DNA of 64,000 bases from Harmothoe impar (GCA_947462335.1 OX381707.1:67164816-67228815); one strand, 5' to 3'. Shown: positions 11,872-25,433, numbered from the stretch's first letter. The notes: generated by a model from the sequence alone, not told the origin. A program made the numbers and translations.

Positions 11872-13370
11872 TCCAACACCAAGACTGGCCTGGTGGGTCG
11901 GCTGACAAAGGAGGCCGGTGTGGGACAGGTGGGCAGGGCTCGACTTTCCCACCTGGAAACCCGACCAGCTGCCACTGGTCACTGAAGGGGTGTGAGTGTA
12001 TTCTGAAATAGTGTGGTCTAGTCTAGGATCCGGTGTATCACTGCTACATCACCAGTCTTTTTGTACCAGAGTAGAGGGTTTTACATATAGGCTCAGCAGA
12101 AGCGTACACCTGTGTTGGGGGTACATGATTGGTAAGGATCCAGCCCTGTATTAACTGACTGCTTTGTCAGTTTATAAATAGCAGTCCGTTGAGACATCAA
12201 TCAATCAATAGTTACCATGAATGTGCTTGAGGATTATTGTCTTTGGGGTTTTGTACCTGTTGACATTGGTTGTGTTCGGGATCATATCCTTTGTTTCTTT
12301 GCGTATTTAGTAGGAAAACAGAGGAACTTTTGAATTTTCAAGTTCAATTCAGGCTGGAGTATCATTCCCTGTCAATGATCTTTGGTTTGAACTAATGGAG
12401 AGTGATTTACCCAGATAGTAATGATAGTAAACATGTTAAAAAAATATTCATTTAGCAGTGATTGCTCACGCTCATATAACAGCATACTGTGTACATACAA
12501 CTCACTTGATCTTCGGTCTAGTGTGATCATAAATCTACATTCTATTTCTTGATGGTCTAAAGATAAAAATAAAAATCCATATCTATATGCACACCTCCCT
12601 TAGCCTTTGTCTTGGTCATCAAGCGTCTAGACAAGTATACTCTCCCCTATATGTAAACTTCATATGGAGAGCTTTCTACCACAATACCTGGTGGGGGAGA
12701 ACTTCATGAAGCCTCAAAGGCTGTCAACATTTTAATCCGTCATCAAAGCAGATCCTGGTTCAATCCTGACTGAGTACATTGTGGCGGGGGCTTGTCAAAG
12801 TTATTGCAGAAAAAAGTCCTCAACTTGAGACAGACCAGTGGAGCCAGCGTGGGAGTTACTTTGTGTTTTCTGTTCCTTGTGGTTTTTACCATTGGAAAAA
12901 AGTTGTTAGAGTAGGTTTCGGTATTATGTCGTTGTGGTCCATGTATGTATATTGGTGGTATATATGATATAGCTTAGTACATTGTAAGTAGTGGGGCTCG
13001 GTTTTAGCATAAACTGAGGCCTTTCTATCCCAGATGAAGGTAGCTATGTCTAGCGAAAAGTAGTAGGATAATTTTTGAACTCCATAGAATAGTCCCAGTT
13101 CTCATGTAAATTATCACAGTGGAATTTTCAAAGCAAGATACTTCTCTATATTGGGGCTTTAGGGCTTTCTATTTACCGGTAAGTTTATGCAGGGTTGACA
13201 AAGTTTGAGGTTATGACATGGTATCGTGGATATATTTCCCACCTGGGGCAATCTATAATTGTTCAGCAATTCTCTGACTGGGGCAGAGTTCACGTTTTGT
13301 GGATGAGGTATTATAGACACGTGACAGACTACAGTATCTATATGGGGGTGCAGAGGGGTACCACCTGAGG
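11872..13370 (+). other. Intron 1; no gene seen
   Basis: Single-copy-looking non-coding sequence. A tryptophan-rich 62-codon frame at 12779-12967 lacks any family resemblance. Confidence 0.45.
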
Positions 13371-13535
13371 TCGGAAAGTCGCCTAAATTAAGGGGTCCAG
13401 GTCACAAACTCGCTTTTTTGGACCCTTAATCCTATAGTAACTTTTGCCCAAAACGTCGCTAGGTCGCTTTTGTTATTGCCTTAGGTCGAAAGTCGCCTCC
13501 AAAACTGCCCAGGTCGCCAGGTCGCTTTTGACCCA
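13371..13535 (+). repeat. Degenerate tandem repeat built on AGGTCGCTTTTG / GGTCGNAAGTCGCC
   Basis: At least five related units with cores GGTCGGAAAGTCGCC, AACTCGCTTTTTT, TAGGTCGCTTTTGTTA, GGTCGAAAGTCGCC and CAGGTCGCTTTTGACC. This may be the interior of an old MITE, but no paired termini were found. Confidence 0.5.
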
Positions 13536-16500
13536 TCTGCAGTCACCTATATTAAAGGAGGGTTTCAATAGCATGTTTTGGAGGTGACCTGAGAGGTGTT
13601 CTGGGGTTGTGGCTCAGCAGCCTCAGGTACATCTGTAAACATTGCAGGTTGTCACCACCTCCTCAACCTACTTTCTATAACTGCTAGCGTAGGGAGGGGC
13701 TGATCGTCTGCTTTTGGTCATTGGAGTACACCTTTGTATTCAACATACATGCTCCCCATAGAAATAAGGCTTCACACTCGCCAAGCCCATTTTAGGTAGC
13801 TTCAGGCCGGGATGTATCGACCTAGACCTGTGGTTGGAGAGCGTTGACGTGACCTGAGACGCAGCGGCCACCAGAGGCCTCCACTGTCGTGTTGCGGAAC
13901 GCCGGCCGGGACTACATCGTAGTTGACCTCTCCAGTCAGCGGTGACCCCGAGCTGACCTAGATCTGTCAGCGCTGAGAGGGAGGTGAGGCGAGGCGGGCT
14001 GTTGTGGCTGATGGGTTTGGTTATTGTCATCACGGGCGGCCTTTTATCACGCCGCCATCAGTGTTAGGCTGCTGCACACACACACATTGCGCGTGTCCCT
14101 CACCTGCAAAATAACAACAAACTGTCAGATGTCCTCAGACCTCAGTATTGAACATTTAAAGGCCCCATGGTGCTACAAATGTACCGGGGGCGGGAGGGGG
14201 GGGGGGCGTTGTCGATAGTTAGTTTCACTGCAAGGCAAGTGTTGGGCCCGGTGTTGGGTCACCGAGTCCATCAGATGGGAATTTTATATTTTTCGAATTT
14301 ATTTCAAGTGGAAAGAATCAATTGTGCGGCATGGCGGGCACCGGTTAATATTACGTGAAGGGGGTGGGTGTGGTCGATGTGAGAGGAGTTGGGTGGGCGT
14401 CACCTGGTCTGGGGCTCCATTGTAGTACTGTACATGTCGACTAGAGACTGAAAGCTACAGTATACCCCCTCATCTCCACCATACACACACTCTACCTCCA
14501 TCTCTCCTCGGCTCCCCTCCGCCATGTCCAAATGGCAGCCGACATGTTAATGTGATGAGAAGCATGTGTCGGCGTGTCTGTCTGAACATGAGGCCTATTT
14601 ATAGCCGGCTTTAATACGACGCTCTAAAGCCGTACCTGCCTGCAGCCGGCCGAGGGCACTGAGTGAGAATTGATAAAGAGGAATTAAATAAGTTAGAGCA
14701 TGAACGCCAAATGTGAAAGTTTTTTGTAGCAGGGTTATTCCATAAAACTGTACTTTATTATAACAAATAATGAAATATACATAACGGCGTATATACACTT
14801 CAGGTATCAGTTCGGAGAAGAACACCATGTTATGTGACAGGCAAAAATAACTGTCATGCCAGGAGAGGAGAATATCTAATAACATTATACCGTTGCTAGG
14901 GCCCCTTATTATGATCAGTATTTCAAATGGAAACTCACATTGCCCTACTATCGACAGGAGAAAAATGCCCTCATAGGGTATTTGGTGGTATAATTATTGT
15001 GCTGTCCAAAGTTATACATATGCCTTGTCCTATCAAACACAACAGATAGATTTAAAAAATATGCCAGGGACATGGCTTGAATAGCAACGTACACGTACGC
15101 ACTCAGCATTGGGACACTCACAATGGTACATTGAAATAACAGTACACGTGATCGTGGGTCGTTCTCATAGTGACCCTGCAGATACACTATCTGATGCTAA
15201 TAGGAACATTATCTGTATGCTGATGTGATACGGAACATGCTCTCTGAGCCCAAGAAGTGTGAGTGAACGATGTTGAAGGGGGGGGGGGTGAAGCGAGGTA
15301 TGTGTGATAGGGATGTGTGTGTGAATGGGGGGGGGGGGGGTCCCTAGGGGGCCTTTAATCAGCGCGGCCACGTGACCCCCATTTGCAGGGCCTAGCACGT
15401 GACCTTGGAGGGGGGTTCTGACAGACAGAGGTCAGTTGAAGGTCACGTGTATGATGGACTGCTGACCGTCAGCTGACCGCTGCTGCTGCTGCCTCCAGTC
15501 CCCTACTGCCTCCTGCCCCAGGAGTACCCAGTACTGCCTCCTCCTGTACCTTCACATACTGTAGGACACCTGTAGCATGCTCTCACTATGCAGAGCCATA
15601 TCCAGGCTTTGGAGGAACACTCAGAAGGTGGTCCCAATTTTCGGGTGTTTTATGCCAAATTCGGTGTTGTAAATAGCCAGATTTCAGCGCAAATGGAGGC
15701 GCTGCACCCTTAAAATCCTTCATTGCAATGTCCGTGTCTATCCACAAGAGATGCCCACTTTCCCATTTTAAATGGAATATCTGGTTTTCCTTTTTAATCT
15801 GAGCAGATGGTGAGTCGTGAATGGTGAGGGGGTAGCTTGCTATACCTGATTGATGCTGTAGTCACCATAGCAACATGGTGGCTGGGATCAGGCTGATAAG
15901 GCCAGGTGTAGGAAGCTAACTGATAAAGGTACTGCCAGGGGAAGGGCTGGACACACTAAGGTACCAGGTAGATAGATGACCTGCAGCCTTTTGGCAGTGT
16001 CCAAGGTGGTGTGCATGGCCGGTCTGACCTACCTGTTGATGATAACCTGTTGATCCCTCCACACCTTTGTATTCTTACCATGAATTGTCTTTTGGCCACA
16101 TTTGGCCGAGACTCTGTGGACAAAACCATGGACGATGTAGCCAATACGATGTGGCAATTACTCTGTATGAGCTTCCCAGTGTGGGAGTCACAGTGTGGTT
16201 CAAAACCTAGGCCGATTTGTTACCCTCCTCAACGTACAGAGAGGTTGGTTGGAGGGTCTAGTCAGAACCTAGAGAATGTCCATGAGCCTCTTACTTTTAT
16301 TTTAGATTCCTTGAACAACCATATTGATTCCCTTCAATGAGCAAACTTTGGTTACAAAGGTGTGTTTGGACTTTTATTTCTCCAGATTAGAACACATAGC
16401 GTCCTCTGTGGCATTGTTTGTTTCATTGCCTACCGTCATCACAATTCACTTACAAAACCATGGATGTAGTTAACATGCTGGATCACACCATGGAGGCTTT

Positions 16501-16729
16501 CTGGTTGTATGTGCGATACTGCTATCTCTAGGTGTCTGATAACCGGCTTTCCTGCCCTGAGATAAGGGGCCTATCACACATAGGGCCACCTAATCAGTGA
16601 GGTGCTGAGGGCCGGGCTTATCACACCTTAATAACATGGTGTGTACACTGTACAGGTGCCAAACAGCCCACAGGTGGACCAGACTGTAAGGGGTGGCAAC
16701 CAGGCTGGGCATTGTACCTGGAATTGAGG
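13536..16729 (+). other. Intron 1; no gene seen
   Basis: G runs at about 14203 and in a pair at about 15278-15287 and 15329-15341. A 109-codon frame at 16011-16340 has no recognised domain. GTCACCATAGCAAC at about 15861 is a weak RFX-like site. Confidence 0.45.
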
Positions 16730-16830
16730 GGTCGACACAGGGATTTAAAAAGGGGGAGACCACCAAACACCAAAGTACAGAAAAGCGTCGTGCCACGACT
16801 CACGTCAGATAAAAATATCATTAGAAATAT
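16730..16830. repeat. Dispersed repeat, related to 61665-61775
   Basis: The segment containing CCACCAAAC, then AAAGCGTCG and a CCACGACTCA-like tail, matches 61694-61735 (CCACCAAACAAGTACC, AAAGCGTCGCACCATGA). Both have a G-rich block just before. This is an unclassified interspersed family. Confidence 0.45.
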
Positions 16831-19800
16831 CTAAAACAAATTCCCAAATAACATGTGAACTTCAAATGTGTTGGTTTATATGAGGAAAGTCGATATGAGG
16901 GCCACTTGGTCCATCCAAACTGTCATTCATTATTTGATGGTCATTGCTGTTCTGTGATTCAACACGTTACCAGATGAAGAATGATGGTTATTTTTCTATC
17001 TAGATGACCCGCTAAATACATGTAGAAATATCTTACTTTTACTTAGCCTAGACTCAGCCACCTCGTGTTAAAACTAAGCCTTAAACATTCATACCACACA
17101 GCAAAGAAGATCCTGGTTGGACTGTTTTATGTAGCATTCTAAAGTGAAAATCTGCGGGACTTTGTTTGGGGCCTACACCGTGGTATGTTAGGCCGAGTTC
17201 AGAGGTGGGCGTGTATTAATGTACAAGGTCCAGGAGACCCCGGGGGGGGGGGGGGGGGGGGTCTGACCGGTTTGGACAGGTCCCCCTCAGGTAAACACAC
17301 TCGATCCTCTGTTTGTACCTTATATAATACATAAGCCCGTGTTGTGGGAGGCGGCCCTTTTACCACTGCCCCGTGGACCTGTGCATATAGAATCAAGGCT
17401 TTCTGGGTCACAGGCTTTTCACCCAACACACGACTATACCAGAGGCCTGTTCCAGAAGCACTATAGACATACTTGAAGCACAGGACTCAAGTTCCATGTA
17501 TGAAGTATGCTCACATGCTTCCAAACTAAAATGTAAAGCATTATGTGTAGAAGTTAGTCTATGCCAACATTCCCTTGGGGCTTGGGGTATTGGTATAATT
17601 ATGAAACGTTAAATATATCACCAGGAAAGCACGGCAACACAGTGATATGTAAATTGTATTAATCAACTTGAGAAGCAACCTGCAATTAACAACTACTTGA
17701 GTGACATTGGAATGTAGGTCAACTATAAATAGGCTAAGTGTATTTATGGAGGAAGAAGGCCGCAACACCCTGGATCCTATTCACATGCAAGCCGTATTGT
17801 CAAAGCGTCCTAATCTTTACAGGGGTCCCCTCCCCTCAATGTTAATACCCACCTCCTCCCAGGTAAATTCTTCACCCCCCGCCCCCTCCCTGCCTTCCTC
17901 CAGTGTCCAAGTAGTAATTACCAGTCGGCTCATTGAGACAGCAGCTGGCAGTACAAAGTAGCAATTAGAGGTAATCCTCCAGCCCCTATAACCTCTCTCT
18001 GCTTCAACCTGTAGGACCTCCTCACATTGTAGGCATTGTGTTCTCCAGTAGGCCCTGTTTTCCTCCAGTTCTATTGTGTGTTTAAAGCATGCTACAGCCC
18101 CTACACCCCCCTCTCCTCTTTCTCCATCCATTGGTTATTTGGAGCACAAATACATGCCCACGTAACACATGGTATGTGGGATCCGGCCTGCAGTTGACTT
18201 TAGACTCTTTAACACCTTTGGGGATTGGGCTCCCTTGCCATTTCAGCTGGCCCAAATGTAAAGCCGATTAGACAACATCTCATTTCGGCAGGCACACCCT
18301 GCCTCCATTCCGATCCCCTAAGCTAGACCAATCTATGCTGACATGACTGTGACCTTTCCAAGTTTCCATGTAGTTGGGGGTTTAGCTGTAATATGTTTAA
18401 AGGTCTATTGGCGAAAGCAAACTGTTGCTTGTACCTTATCAATAATTCAAGTTTTAAAACAAAAAGTGGTTCTACACTTGACTTCTGCTGTTAATAACAC
18501 ATGACATTGATATTGGGAGGATGTCATTCAGAACACATGTGTCCAGACCAATGGTGTTAATTACAGACAACCTATTAGTATTCCATTTCCTGAAATTTGA
18601 TAAATGTCAATCCATGATACCCGACACTACTCCATATTGAACCTTGCTCCTACGTCGTACACGTCTCACGTGCTTACAGTAGTAGTTTATAGCTGCCCCA
18701 CTTGGGGATCACGGCAGGTGATTGATCATATTGCAGCCAGAGGTGAATACCTGCCCCAGATTATATGTATTCCCAGTAATGTTTGATTTGCAGCAAAGGT
18801 AAAGTGATCAATCATTAGGGGATTCCTGTGTGAGGGGGTGACAGGTGTATCACTGTGTTACCTGTAGCTGGGTACCAGGTAGGGTGTAGGGGAGTGGTAC
18901 CTGTAGGCTGTAGGGCCTTTGTACCTTGCAGAAGGAGAAGGGGTCGGATTGTGTAGGCTTTTAAGTTAGTGCATGATATAAATATAGATTTACTATGGAG
19001 ATCTATGGAGCACTATGCAGATCTATGAAGTACTATGGAGATATATGGTGTACTCTATTAAAGTAAAGCGATTTCCTATTTCCCGCGTACAGCGTGTGAG
19101 TGATTGTCCTTTCCACTAATACATTAATCATGAATTCACCTTCATCAATATATTAATATTGTTCAGAAAGGTTAGGCATTCAGTGTTGGATAATTGTATT
19201 TGGTGCAACAATGTAAAAGTTATGCGGCACCCGTAGTAGGGGTATCAAAATCACCTCACGTGCATCGCAATAACGCCAGTTCCCAGGGTCTGACATTAAT
19301 AGATAACTAAGGGGCGGTTAGGGGGTCGATAACCCTCTGTTCCCACGTCTCCCTATGACAATAGGTGGGTATTGAACAGGCAGGGTCACTGTTTACTATT
19401 AGGCAGATGTCCTGGGGTGAGGGGCTCACCTGACAGGTGAACCTTCACGACCATCCCCACCCCCCCCCCCCCCCCCCCCCATCCCCCTCCACTCAGTAAT
19501 ACAGGTGAGCTACTCCTGTACCCTAACGACATACATTCAGGTGTGTACGATGTTACCTTCATGTATACGGAGGGTGTTCTGTTCGGCTACAGGAAATAAT
19601 ATCATTATTGGATTGGTGATAATTACAAAGTCTACACTTATTTGGCTTCTACGATATGACCTGAAAGTCTCGCGTATAACCCACATCTCGCATATATAAG
19701 TATTATTACCCGCACCCGAACTTTTGGAACATTGTGAAACACCTAACCTTGCAGCTGTGTATAATTTGCAGATGGGGTTTGTCGTACACCCCACGAGTTC

Positions 19801-20160
19801 CGACCCCATACCTACATTATGGTAGTCATTAGGGAGGTTTAAATCCGGATGTGTACAGCAACATATACGTCTAGAGCAATGCTTAACGTATGGACGTTGC
19901 GGTACACGTTACAAATATCTTAACCTCTCTAATATAAAACCAAAAGTTTTTGTCTCCCAAGTCACCCGGTCAGCGAACCCAGCACACACAGAGCCCTCCA
20001 CATCTGTCTGTTTACCTTGGCCATTTTCCAGGACAGGGTTTCTGTTTTACACCATTTGTATCTCCCCCATAGTTTATCTCACATGGTTGTCCAGTCAGAC
20101 CTATAGCCAAGCTAGCAAAATTATATATATTACACATGCTGTTTTCGTTTTAGCTGTACT
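16831..20160 (+). other. Intron 1; no gene seen
   Basis: Contains a G run at 17240-17260 and a C run of about 20 at 19459-19480. No coding exon with splice signals was recognised. Confidence 0.45.
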
Positions 20161-20194
20161 AAATGTCACCTTTCTTTTTCTCTTGTAGGTAAGT
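20161..20194 (+). promoter_or_regulatory. Candidate recursive (ratchet) splice site 1
   Basis: CACCTTTCTTTTTCTCTTGTAG ends at 20188 and is followed at once by GTAAGT at 20189. A strong 3' splice site abutting a consensus 5' splice site is the zero-length-exon form known from recursive splicing of long introns in Drosophila and vertebrates. It is on the same strand as the exon at 4065-4220, about 16 kb downstream. Use in vivo is inferred. Confidence 0.55.
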
Positions 20195-21562
20195 GATCAC
20201 CTTCACGACCCTGGGCAAGGTGTGGGTGTGTAAGGGACATGTGTTCAGCAGGGTAGGTCAAACCTGAGTCCCACTAATAAAAGGTATGTAACAGATTATT
20301 TATGACTAAATATGTGGATTTACGACATGGAGAGAAGAAGACTCCTAAATGTGTGGACTGTACAACAAGTACATACTAGTCTGAAATACGGCAGGCAGTG
20401 GCGCATAGGTCCATGTTCTCTGAAAAGCATAACCTTGTGGCAGCTAAGTTTGGTCTGACTGCAAACTTAAATGTCAAATCCCATGAGCAAGTGTTCAAAC
20501 GGCTGATTCGTCGGCATATGGTACTTAGTATCTATTATACAATGTATATACATATAGCTGTCTGGACCTCAAGGTACTGCCGTTACTATTGAGACCTGCT
20601 AATACGATGTATACAGCCCTCAAATAACTTGGTTACAGTCCCATAGTTACTTAAGTATAAAATATAGGTTAGTCATTGAACCATATTCACTATCAGAACG
20701 TCACTGATGAAGCCATGATAACCTACTTTACAAGTTCATGGCCATGATAACCGTATTTAAACACACTCAACTACTATCTGTACTGAGGGGCTAGTGTTCC
20801 ACTACTGCTCAACGTTTTAAAGTTCAAGATCGTTCAGCTTAAGCTAGACTACTACTACTACTACCGGTACTAGGACAAGTATATGCACTCAGACGTCCAG
20901 GTGATCAATATCGGATCCCACACACCTGTCAACTATGGCCTTGTATGTGATAGAAAGGTGATCAATTATTATTGAGCATCCTTTACAATATGAATGACCT
21001 CTTTTATCCTGTTCATGATATGTACATGCGTTATACATGTAGTGTTAGTGCACTATAACATATGTAAGAGTAGGGGTCGTTCTTCCAAGAAGCACTTTAT
21101 TGTTATTGGCTGCATTATCAATCCATTACACAAAGGGTGAAATACAAAAGTCAATGTGTCTGTTAAAGTGATCAGTAATCCACCCATGCCATGTACACCT
21201 ACATTAAGTCAATCCTCACTCACTACCAAGGCTATAGATCCAGTTAATGTGTACAACTGTGTACATGTCTGCATTATGCCTTGATGCCGTGCACCCCTGA
21301 CCTGCTGAGGATACGGCTGAGGATACGGCTGGGGATCAGAGAGAGATGACTGCACTACAATACCCCATCTCCCCTTTGTTTGGGGGTATTAGGCATCTTC
21401 AAAGGTATGCAGATGTGGGGTAGGGTGTAGGAGGTAGGGGTGGGGTGTCTCCCAACTACAGGTGTGGGATTCTACCTGCCTCTGGCTGCCTTGTGTACCA
21501 TTCATCCACACCCAGGTTGTTCTCACATCGATGTTGTTAACCCTCCTCCCAACACACAATGC
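20195..21562 (+). other. Intron 1; no gene seen
   Basis: Non-coding, with several ACTACT and TACATGTA motifs. No repeat structure was resolved. Confidence 0.4.
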
Positions 21563-21767
21563 TAACCCTCTAAGTGCTGCAGGGAAATCGCCATTGCTGC
21601 ATTCAAGCATCATGCAGATTCAGACGGGGTTGATGCACTCCCAAAGGGTCGGCATGATGCAGAGAAGCATGACGTATGATGCAGAGAACCCCGGTGAGAT
21701 CACAGTATTCATGCATCATGCCGACCAAGGGCATGCATTAAAGCACTATGCAGTCCTTAAAGGGTTA
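21563..21767. mobile_element. MITE copy, GCATGATGCAT family
   Basis: It starts near TAACCCTCTAAGTGCTGCA and ends near CACTATGCAGTCCTTAAAGGGTTA, roughly inverted ends. The interior has GGGTCGGCATGATGCA and its inverse. The same ends and core recur at 40975-41175, 47391-47662, 51806-52155 and in the two flanks of the large element at 24905-34455. Confidence 0.55.
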
Positions 21768-21769
21768 CC

Positions 21770-24700
21770 CCCCCCCCCCCCAGCACACAATGCACACAAG
21801 GGGTGCATGTTGAGAACTAGGTCAGCTCTGTGATTCACAGAATTATGCAATTTATCCACCATTGCCATACCAATACAATTGGGCAGGGGTCGATGGAATT
21901 CCAAAGTGGACACGAGCTTCTGTATAGGATTTGGTGTCACACATGGTGCAAGTGTTTTGTGATCCGTGGCACGCAGTGTCACAAAAACGGTGGGTTATAC
22001 ACAAAAAAGGAATCAGGGGGCCACTAGAAAAACAAAAGGACCGGAACATAAAGCGTAAATAATTTATTTCTGGTAGACACATGGCCTTAAAAAGACCCAC
22101 ACGATGGAACAAAGGACCACTTGTTGGGCCCTCTGAGCTACGCCTTCATTTTCTGCAGAAAACTGTAAGAAAGAACCGAAATGAGACTTGTCCCCATTGG
22201 TAGTATAAAGAAAACTTCCTCTCCCATTTTCCCACCTTTTTGGCGTGAGAAAGAGTATCTTTTTGCTGATCCCCAAAAACGGGTCAAAATTATTTTTCCT
22301 AGCATCAAGGCTTCTTTGATTGAAACAAAAACTGTGAAGGTGGGGTGCCGTGCACGCTCCAATTTCAGATTGCATTTACTCGAGGGCGACAGAAAGGAAT
22401 TGAGATGGTAGCTGAAAAGCTGGTGGAATTCCGGTTGTTATTCCGTTTTGGGTTTTCTACTTAATCCAGTGTGGAGCAGGGTGGGGTGAATGTGGAAGTG
22501 GCTGGGGGGGGGGGGGGTATTGATTGTGAGGGACTGGAGCACTGAGTCGTCCCATGCTTGGAGGTTGTTGCAGCAAGAGCTGCTCCCCCCACATGCAATG
22601 TCCCCATTAGGTGGCGCCATGCATAGGTGAGCTGCTCCCCTCCCCCCACCATTCCCTTCTAACAACATGCTCAGCATACACAGCCTCCAGCATGTATGTT
22701 AAGGGGTAATGCAGAGAAGTCTACATAACACACTAGAAATATTGCATCGCCTCAAACAGATGGATTCACATGTAGATATTCACAAACATAACGTGGGTGG
22801 ATACTTGCTCCCAGTGTGAACTAACAAGAGGAATTGGCTAAATATTTGACACTGACAGACACATGACATTTCAACTGGTAAACATTGGTAAAATGGGTGA
22901 ACAGGTTCATATTTCTGTAAATTTATGTAGTATGGCATCTCCTGCCATTCAAACAAACAGCAAAGGTCGCACACAGAAGGTTAGCAGTGAACCCCTTACA
23001 CATAATGCATATACGAAGACTGCTTTAGCTTTCTGTCATATTTCATTCTGGGCAACTTGAATCTGCCCATTTCGGGTCCCAGGAACTCAGACAAGTATGT
23101 ATGCATATGCCTGAGGAATTACATGAGATATTTACTACTATGTACTGTAATAGTATCTACTATCCACGGTAATATTGTATACACCCCATGCACATTGTGA
23201 GTAAACCTTCTTCGGAGGAAGAGGACTACATGATATAGTTCTAGAGGGTTATCCTGGTGTGTGTCGGTCTTAATCAGCAATGGCCAATCGCCAACTTAAA
23301 GTTCTAAGGTTTTGATACTGTAGCCTTTGGGCTGTATTATGTCTAAAGCTTAAATTGGACTGAGCTTTCAATGCACAAACCCAGCCCTGGGCAAGAAGAC
23401 CTGGCCTTTCCAATGACTGCCTGCCCCTTGAGCTCTGTACACTTTAGCTTTGGGCTGAACTCACTATCTAGATACGGCTGGGTTGTTAGAGTAGGTTTGG
23501 CCTGCGTTGCCAGGTACGGAGAAGGTGGGGGGGGGGGGGGGGGCGTCACAGGTTCCTTTGTGGATCCTACACTAGTTGGGAAGTGTACCAGTAGGTCAAG
23601 CATACCTCCTGCTTCCCGCCTCTAAGGTCTAGCTACCACAGAGGAGGCAGTGTACACACATCTATATATGCTGCCCCGGTAGTTAAAATCCTTCTCCTTG
23701 GTTAGAAATGTGCCATCATTTTAGTAAGTGTAGGGCTTGATAATTGACAATTCTCTGTTCATATTTTCCATCTTGAATTTCTAAGGTTTCCTAGTACATG
23801 TAATAAAACATCACACATTTCAGGAATTTCATTGGTGTGTTAATAGGCATTGCTATTTGGTATTTAGACTCTTTTGCTTTCACATAGAGGTACACCAAAA
23901 TTCACCTCTTATAGCACAAAAGCCCAGGTTAGTATACGTGACAAAACAGGAACAATATGGACAAAACATGAACACTATATTAGTGTGTTCACAACATACA
24001 AAGCACAATTTCCCAGTATTTGTTTCTTAATAGGAAATTTGGACCTCCCTGGTATCCCTGGCATTAAAGCGTGAAGTAGGTCTGGGTGCTGGAGTAGGAA
24101 GGGAAATGATGGAGCCTCTTTTGTTGGCTCTGCTTTCATTGCAGTAAACAAAGGCTGACTTGTTTACACGACATCTCTGGTCGTACACCGTCCTCACTAA
24201 ACCATCCTCACACAACTCCCTTCTACCTTTACTCCCACCTCGTGCTGTTACAGGACTAGTACGTCATTGACGTAGGCAACAAGTAAATACACATATATAT
24301 AGACACAGTTGTAGTAGTATATAGAGGAGGTTTTCTACGTGATTTGCATACTGTTGTTGTATATAGGTCTGGTACTTTCTATGTTGAAAAATGATACGGA
24401 ATAATTTGGAAATGGCAGCATTAGTGAAGCTGTAACAAGAGGATCTGTAGGACATTGTACACAGTACATTATATTTGCAAAGTAAAGGGAATTGCAACTC
24501 TCCATATGCCTTCTGTGTCTTGCGAGTGGTATTAAGTAGCACAAAAGAGAAGTCATAAACATGTACGCCATCATCGATCCTTCGTTGAAGCCAAACGTGT
24601 ATAGGATCCACATGTACACACTAAATGTATCGTAATGTGTACACACATACATCATATTACGTTGAATGCACCCACAGAGCCATGTTATCCTGCTTACATG

Positions 24701-24800
24701 ACTTTGTCCATGTTGACAGCTTCAACACATAACATATACCAACCACCCACACCCCCTATTCATTTCTCCAGGTATACATGCAATTTACCTCATATGCCAT
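21770..24800 (+). other. Intron 1; no gene seen
   Basis: C run at 21769-21781; G runs at 22503-22517 and about 23527-23542. Overlapping open frames on both strands at 22064-22411 look fortuitous. No domain was recognised. Confidence 0.4.
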
Positions 24801-24904
24801 AAAGCATTGATCACCTGAAAGCTATTCCCTATGCACTATGAGCGGCATGATGCATGAATACAGTACTATACTAGCCAGGGTCATCACATCAATAATGAAG
24901 CAAC
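24801..24904. mobile_element. Left part of an interrupted GCATGATGCAT MITE
   Basis: ATGCACTATGAGCGGCATGATGCATGAATAC-type sequence near 24829-24860 matches the family interior. The end of the same MITE (ATGGCCCTTAAAGGGTAAAA) resumes after the large element at about 34464. The last six bases here, AGCAAC, are the target duplication. Confidence 0.5.
24899..24904 (+). repeat. Target site duplication, left copy (AGCAAC)
   Basis: Identical to 34456-34461 and immediately outside the AGTAGTAT terminus. Confidence 0.8.
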
Positions 24905-24970
24905 AGTAGTATTGTATGTATCGGAACGGGACTATAGTTAAGTACTGTTTATTACTCAATCGACCTGCAG

Positions 24971-25241
24971 CCAATCAGAGGCCTCCCTTTTGGCGGGAAA
25001 TTCAAAAGCAGCCAATGAGAGGCCTCCCTTTTGGCGGGAAATTCAAATAGGTCACGTGACCGGAAGTGACCTACTTCCGGTCACGTGACCTTTGGGCGGG
25101 AAATTCAAATAGGTCACGTGACCAGAAGTGACCTACTTAAGAGGGTCACGTGACCACCATGTTGGCGGGAAATTCAAATAGGTCACGTGACTGGAAGTGA
25201 CCTACTTAAGGGGGTCACGTGACTACTAGGTTGGCGCGAAT
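24971..25241 (+). promoter_or_regulatory. Array of CCAAT, E2F-type, E-box and ETS sites in the TIR
   Basis: Seen directly: CCAAT within GCAGCCAATCAGAG (24971) and AGCCAATGAG (25012); TTTTGGCGGGAAA at 24988 and 25029; TTTGGGCGGGAAA at 25091; GTTGGCGGGAAA at 25161; TTGGCGCGAA at 25231; GTCACGTGAC at 25051, about 25080, 25113, 25145, 25182 and 25214; CCGGAAGTG at 25060 and its inverse ACTTCCGG at about 25073. These match NF-Y, E2F, USF/Myc-type E-box and ETS/GABP consensus sites. The block repeats with a period near 60-70 bp. The right TIR has the same array inverted, except that its second E2F-like site is damaged (ATCCGCC near 34320). Confidence 0.65.
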
Positions 25242-25433
25242 TTCAAAATAAGTCACTTGAGATTTTTATGGATAAATAAATTTTAAAAAAGAAAAAAAGC
25301 AAGCTGAAAGCTTGCTAAAAAATAATTTAAAAATGTGGCTCTTTTTTTTAGGGGGGGGAGGGGCACTCTGGGGGGCACTCTTTAAGATGCATGGGGGGGG
25401 GAGGGGGGGAGGGGAAGGGTTTTTTAAGAGTGA

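Noticed and set aside
12749..12760. B-box-like GGTTCAATCC
   Set aside because: No A box at tRNA spacing and no acceptor stem.
13830..13850. 17-base match CCTGTGGTTGGAGAGCG to 27714-27730
   Set aside because: Isolated match with no extended homology; could be chance.
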